A stretch of DNA of 9,531 nucleotides from CAZAGT01 sp964484515 (GTDB lineage Bacteria > Desulfobacterota > DSM-4660 > Desulfatiglandales > HGW-15). How positions within the stretch are numbered: the stretch's first letter is position 1; each line of letters starts with the position of its first letter. The notes under the pieces are model-generated. The model did not search any database. It had not been told where the DNA came from and saw nothing but the letters and a program-made list of their open reading frames with translations. Where the stretch lies: positions 1 through 9,531 of the forward strand of contig CAZAGT010000188.1 of assembly GCA_964484515.1 (NCBI GenBank). The letters run 5' to 3'. Below are positions 6,595 through 9,531 of this stretch, piece after piece. A program made the position numbers and the translations under genes.

Positions 6595-7353
6595 CTACCT
6601 CTTTTGACGGCGCTGTCGACGAGAGACCTCTTTCCAGCCACGTTCCTTGCGGCCCTTGGTGCGACGAGAGACATCCGGGTCCCGCTCGGGACTCAGAACA
6701 AAGCCTCCCGCCAAAGGCTGCTCCAGGGGCCGTTCACTCTTCTTCGCATCAACCTCCAATGTCTTTAGTTGTTCTTTAGACGGTGGCGGTCCGGCGATGT
6801 ACTTCGGGGGGATTTCAGCGGCCAGATAAAGGTCGCCGAAACCGTAAAAAGACAGCCCGGCATCAGCGGCCGCGGCGGCCATCACTTCGAGGACAATCGG
6901 CCGCTGATCGCGCCGTTTCCCCAATCGAATTGCCATTTCCTTTTCGTGGGAAAGCACGATATGCTTGGCTTCGACTGACCGCAGACCATTTTGCATCACG
7001 TGAATGTGAGCTCGGCGCCTTACGGCAGTGAAGAGGATTCGCGGAATGGTTTGAAGGGGCCGGTCGAGTGCTAGATGCCAGCGTCGATCAACGGCCCTGA
7101 TGCGCCTTTCTTCAAGTTGGAAGAGGGATCGGTCCGCTCCCAGCAAGACCTCGTTGATGTGTCCCTGTCTCACATAACCCCAGCCCGCCTCTTCGTGCAT
7201 GGCCTGGAGCATTTCCTTGATGGAAAAAAAGCCCTCATGGTCCGGGATGAGACCGAATTAATCGGGCCGATGCCCCAGCATATAGGTCATCTGGCGTGCG
7301 AGGTTCTCCACCCGGATGCGGTCTTTGCGGGCCACCTTCCACCTGGTTTCCAT
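6595..7353 (-). pseudogene. kptA: KptA/Tpt1-like RNA 2'-phosphotransferase, interrupted by an in-frame stop
   Basis: KptA/Tpt1 enzymes remove a 2'-phosphate from RNA using NAD+. The minus-strand frame from 7353 reads ENLARQMTYMLGHRPD, then TAA (7260-7258), then FGLIPDHEGFFSIKEMLQAM and onward to 6595. The two parts join into the usual KptA N-terminal domain, where RPDEFGL is expected, so one GAA-to-TAA change explains the stop. The longest intact piece starts at an ATG at 7212 (205 residues) and lacks the first helix. It retains the C-terminal ADP-ribosyltransferase-like region, then a basic tail rich in Arg and Lys. The canonical LYHGT appears as LFTAV, the RANQGHS loop is absent, and the YRSDNGV-type motif is GFGDLYL, so most of the Arg-His-Arg-Arg tetrad is missing. 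The original start may be the ATG at 7353 or the GTG at 7335. It lies between two repeat halves, with no operon partners. Confidence 0.75.
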
Positions 7354-7412
7354 CCAGAAATGGCGCTTTTTCGCAATCTCGGCGTCAATCTGCGAGGTTG
7401 GTTGTGCGATGT
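7336..7412 (+). repeat. Repeat copy C: diverged second half of the ~215-bp repeat
   Basis: The stretch AGAAATGGC (7357-7365) followed by GCAATCTC-GCGTCA-TCTGCG and a GTTG-TTGT-CGA pattern matches the reverse complement of 9315-9373, roughly 75-80% identical with a 2-nt gap. Similarity extends weakly left to about 7336 through TTCCAC and TTTC blocks. Its orientation is the same as copy A, with the kptA-like gene in between. It overlaps the first codons of the kptA-like frame if that gene starts at 7353. Confidence 0.65.
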
Positions 7413-7548
7413 CCCAAATGCACGCCTCCGTCCAACCTCTTGGTTTCCTTGACCCTGCAAAAAACTACTCATTGCTGAATTGGAAACTTGTTCGTGTTCT
7501 GTCTTCACCCTAACGTTGCAAAAGTCGAGGATGCTGCAGATTCTAGGC

Positions 7549-7589
7549 GCCAAGGGTGCAGCCGTAGTCACCTACTGCAAGCCCTTGGC
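7549..7589 (-). repeat. Imperfect 41-nt hairpin with GNRA-type tetraloop
   Basis: GCCAAGGG (7549-7556) and CCCTTGGC (7582-7589) form a perfect 8-bp outer stem; TGCAG/CTGCA (7557-7561, 7575-7579) continue it after a 2-nt bulge, and TAG/CTA (7565-7567, 7572-7574) close it after a 3-nt bulge. Read on the minus strand, the loop is GTGA, a GNRA tetraloop. No T-run follows on either strand, so it is not a standard terminator. Confidence 0.5.
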
Positions 7590-7630
7590 AACGCAGAAGA
7601 TGCGGTATCATCGGCTTTCCCGACTTGCCG

Positions 7631-7652
7631 CGCCGAAGCCTTAGCGAAGGCG
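7631..7652. repeat. 22-bp near-palindromic element
   Basis: CGCC at 7631-7634 and GGCG at 7649-7652 bound a GAA...GAA pair, and inside is GCCTT-AGCG-AAGGC (7638-7651), a perfect 5-bp hairpin. It resembles the short GC-rich palindromic repeats dispersed between genes in many bacteria; only one copy is visible here, so repetition is assumed. Confidence 0.3.
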
Positions 7653-7812
7653 GGAGGGTAAACAACACGGCGTCTTTTAGGTTACGCTGGAGGTCACAGC
7701 CGGTGATATCCAGAGTGAACGTCAAAAATGGCGGAGAGCGTTGTTGTTTCTTTCTTTCCACACCTTTCGACGTGTTGTTTATGCAACAGTAGGGTTCATT
7801 TATGGATGAGCA

Positions 7813-8397
7813 CTACCTGAGTCCATCCTCCAACTTGGCTTCCTCTTTTTGAAGCCCGCCGATCCGAGGATGTGGCCGGCCGCAATCGGTTACCACCAAG
7901 GCGACCACAATCTCATTTGCCCTCGGGGCATCGTCAACCCTGACCGTCATGGCATCAAAGTGAGAACGAACAAAGGCGGCGTCCTTAAAGTGGAGAGGGA
8001 CATCGATTTCCGTACCCATAGCGCCGACCTTTTTGGTGGAGGGTATGATCGACTTGCCACCCCCAATGGCATCACGGAAGGGCTTACCCAATTTGGGGTG
8101 CAGGATGGCGGCGGCATGCTCGCGTTCCCCGTTTTGACCGACGATGGCTGCCTTGCCGTAGCTTTCCACTTTCTCGGGTGGAATTCCCAAGGCCTCGAGC
8201 GCCATTTTCCCGAGTATGCCTCCCAGCACTTCCCCGATGTCCATCAGAATAGTCAGGTCGTCGGCGAATTCACCTGCGACGGGGTTCTCGATAACGGCAA
8301 CGGCCGCGGCCCTTTTACCCGGAGGTTCCATTTTGCGACCCCCGTCAGAAAGGATCTCCTCTACGATTGTGATGTATTTCCTTACATTCATAGCCAT
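7813..8397 (-). CDS. AA_synth-family protein (PF06684), function unknown
   Basis: Soluble protein of 194 residues, the usual length for the AA_synth family, which was named for a supposed role in amino acid synthesis that has not, to my knowledge, been demonstrated. Family blocks visible are MNVRKYITIVEE (3-14), ADDLTILMDIGEVLGG (45-60), ESYGKAAIVGQNGEREHAA (78-96), AILHPKLGKPFRDA (97-110), GGGKSIIPSTKK (112-123), and KDAAFVRSHFDAM (138-150). The start at 8397 is set by GGAGGG six bases upstream; an in-frame ATG at 8421 would begin before the end of the upstream gene. The gene follows the UPF0280 gene by 20 bp, and its ribosome binding site lies inside that gap, so the two are an operon. The charged, conserved His/Lys/Asp motifs suggest an enzyme, but the reaction is unknown. 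Confidence 0.85.
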   Translation of the reverse strand: MAMNVRKYITIVEEILSDGGRKMEPPGKRAAAVAVIENPVAGEFADDLTILMDIGEVLGGILGKMALEALGIPPEKVESYGKAAIVGQNGEREHAAAILHPKLGKPFRDAIGGGKSIIPSTKKVGAMGTEIDVPLHFKDAAFVRSHFDAMTVRVDDAPRANEIVVALVVTDCGRPHPRIGGLQKEEAKLEDGLR

Positions 8398-8417
8398 TAC
8401 CTTCCCTCCCTCCGTCA

Positions 8418-9278
8418 TCAATTTTCGTGGTGAACCAATCTGGTACGAAAAAAATCGGTCATGGCCGTTCTGCTTTGCACAACGACATAGGCCCCTATTA
8501 TAACACGTCGTCGCACAAGTTCGTTCGCTTTTTCCATGGCTTGGGATAGGGCCATCGATTTTTTGCGATCACTCAAGGCGCCGAGCTTGACGGTTACCGG
8601 TACGCCGGGAATGTCCGTATTGGGATCAATTTCTTCAGCGGGTCGCTGAACGACCGCCGGATCTGTTACGAGGCTTGCGTTGGCGATGGTCGTCGCGGCA
8701 GCGTCTGCCAGGGCGGACCGGCGCGCGACCACCGTTGCGGCCGAAGCAACTCCCTTTGTAAGGCTCCGACCACTCAAACCACTGGTTGCAACCCCCCAGC
8801 TCGGAGAGCTTGAATCGAGGGTGAGGACACCGGTAATTGCGTTCGTTTCGATGTCGGGCCGGATACCGACCTTAACGGGCTGCACACCTTGAAGCCTGAG
8901 TGATATGTCGCCACCGTTGTCGACCACGACTTTGGTCATACCACGCTCGAAAAGATAATCGGCAATACCATCTCCAATCGTACCAGCCACGGCAGCCATG
9001 GGAGTAAGCTCGGGGTCGCCCACCGCCAACACGCTGCGGATCATCCTAAGGACAAGGGGATCTTCCACATTCTGCGGGAGATCGATCTGTCTTCGGAACA
9101 GCAGGCTTTTGAAGCGGGCGATACGTTCGAGGTATTCAAAAGAGGCCTCCGCAGCCTTCAGTGCCATCTCGGACTGCGCTACCTTCCCGACGGCGGCGGA
9201 AATCACCACGTGCATGGGTCCGCATTCCGCTCTCACTGCGCCCGGTCGAAGTGGCGTAATGGTCTGCTGGTAGGGCAT
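8418..9278 (-). CDS. UPF0280 family protein, ApbE-like
   Basis: Soluble protein of 286 residues of the UPF0280 family (COG2122), which shares features with the ApbE flavin transferase fold but has no established reaction. Family blocks visible are TPMAAVAGTIGDGIAD (92-107), VVVDNGGDISLRL (117-129), WGVATSGLSGRSLTKG (161-176) and ALADAAATTIANA (189-201). They parallel the glycine-rich GGDI, TSG and ADA-T segments of ApbE. The ATG at 9278 is chosen because the protein from there fits the family N-terminus; the open frame continues to 9500, but that part reads through the noncoding repeat. No ribosome binding site is evident at 9278, so the exact start is uncertain. It is the first gene of a two-gene operon with the AA_synth gene. 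No membrane segments or signal peptide are visible. Confidence 0.85.
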   Translation of the reverse strand: MPYQQTITPLRPGAVRAECGPMHVVISAAVGKVAQSEMALKAAEASFEYLERIARFKSLLFRRQIDLPQNVEDPLVLRMIRSVLAVGDPELTPMAAVAGTIGDGIADYLFERGMTKVVVDNGGDISLRLQGVQPVKVGIRPDIETNAITGVLTLDSSSPSWGVATSGLSGRSLTKGVASAATVVARRSALADAAATTIANASLVTDPAVVQRPAEEIDPNTDIPGVPVTVKLGALSDRKKSMALSQAMEKANELVRRRVIIGAYVVVQSRTAMTDFFRTRLVHHEN

Positions 9279-9314
9279 CTTGTCAGATACAATTACTGAA
9301 AAACCTTGAATGTC

Positions 9315-9531
9315 GAATGTCGAACAAACAACCGCAGAATGACGCTGAGATTGCGGAACAAGGCCATTTCTCGTATGAAATTTCGTGGAAAGAGATCTTT
9401 GATACCTTAACGCCCGGCCATGAGGGTCTCTTTTCAAGAAACGAAACGTTACCTGCTCGAACGCTGAAGAAGCTTTCAAGCCGTTCGGCCCCGAGCTCAC
9501 GGCCGAGGGGCAAGGCGGCCGGAGCAGACTC
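9315..9531 (-). repeat. Repeat copy B: contiguous ~215-bp repeat, running off the window
   Basis: Read on the minus strand, 9531-9411 is the 120-bp block shared at about 95% with copy A (6308-6427), followed by a linker of about 37 bp and then 9373-9315, which matches copy C (7353-7412). It is the only place in the window where both halves are close together. It ends in a tandem GAATGTC duplication (9308-9321, plus strand) just upstream of the UPF0280 start. It is cut by the window edge, so the full length is unknown. Confidence 0.8.

Larger units (their letters stand above)
7354..7812. other. Intergenic region between the AA_synth gene and the kptA-like pseudogene
   Basis: No credible gene. 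It contains the end of repeat copy C, a large hairpin (7549-7589) and a near-palindromic element (7631-7652). Near the AA_synth stop, TGTTG/CAACA (about 7773-7788) could pair, but no T-run follows in the transcribed direction. The GTG-initiated minus-strand frame at 7543-7761 crosses both hairpins, has no good ribosome binding site and resembles no family. The composition looks like intergenic repeat debris. Confidence 0.4.

Noticed and set aside
7287..7571. 94-residue minus-strand frame upstream of kptA
   Set aside because: It overlaps the kptA N-terminal coding in another frame and repeat copy C. It is basic and of low complexity with no family resemblance.
7543..7761. 72-residue GTG-initiated minus-strand frame
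   Set aside because: It runs through two hairpin elements, has no good ribosome binding site, and matches no family I recognise.
9283..9513. 76-residue minus-strand frame, and the N-terminal extension of the UPF0280 frame up to 9500
   Set aside because: Both translate repeat copy B. The same DNA occurs in copy A next to unrelated genes, and neither frame resembles the family's N-terminus. Treated as spurious translation of a repeat.
6308..9531. Insertion sequence or composite transposon
   Set aside because: The inverted repeats suggested one, but no transposase or integrase coding lies between them and no target-site duplication could be established; kept as a repeat observation only.

Overview
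The window reads as a piece of a GC-moderate anaerobic bacterial chromosome, most likely Desulfobacterota (the former Deltaproteobacteria). This is inferred from the family mix: a PPi-type phosphofructokinase, a NIL-domain ferredoxin, a UPF0280/AA_synth pair and a divergent KptA of the kind I associate with that group. No rRNA, tRNA, CRISPR array or transposase gene was seen, so the taxonomy stays an inference.

Layout. The left part (98-2576, minus strand) holds a 6-phosphofructokinase gene with a good sigma70-type promoter and a downstream hairpin terminator, followed by ispG of the MEP isoprenoid pathway. A 433-bp divergent intergenic region with a palindrome and several hairpins separates these from a plus-strand group (3010-6222): a PLP-dependent class I/II aminotransferase, a NIL-domain 2x[4Fe-4S] ferredoxin, and the radical-SAM tRNA methylthiotransferase MtaB. 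The ferredoxin and mtaB lie only 36 bp apart and look co-transcribed. The right part (6595-9278, minus strand) holds a KptA/Tpt1-like RNA 2'-phosphotransferase gene broken by one in-frame stop codon, and a tight two-gene operon of unknown function (a UPF0280 protein followed by an AA_synth-family protein).

Working together. The ferredoxin could supply electrons or sulfur to the Fe-S enzyme MtaB. IspG also needs reduced ferredoxin or flavodoxin. PFK is central glycolysis/gluconeogenesis and has no visible functional link to its neighbours. The UPF0280/AA_synth pair is the best candidate for undescribed biochemistry.

Unexplained structure. A repeat of about 215 bp at the right edge (9315-9531, minus orientation) has its first half repeated at about 95% identity in inverted orientation at 6308-6427. 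A more diverged copy of its second half lies at about 7336-7412, in the same orientation as the first-half copy. The kptA-like gene lies exactly between these two halves, as if it had been inserted into, or had split, a second copy of the repeat. The KptA-like protein is also odd in itself: it keeps the family framework but lacks the family's HGT, RANQGHS and YRSDNGV-type motifs.
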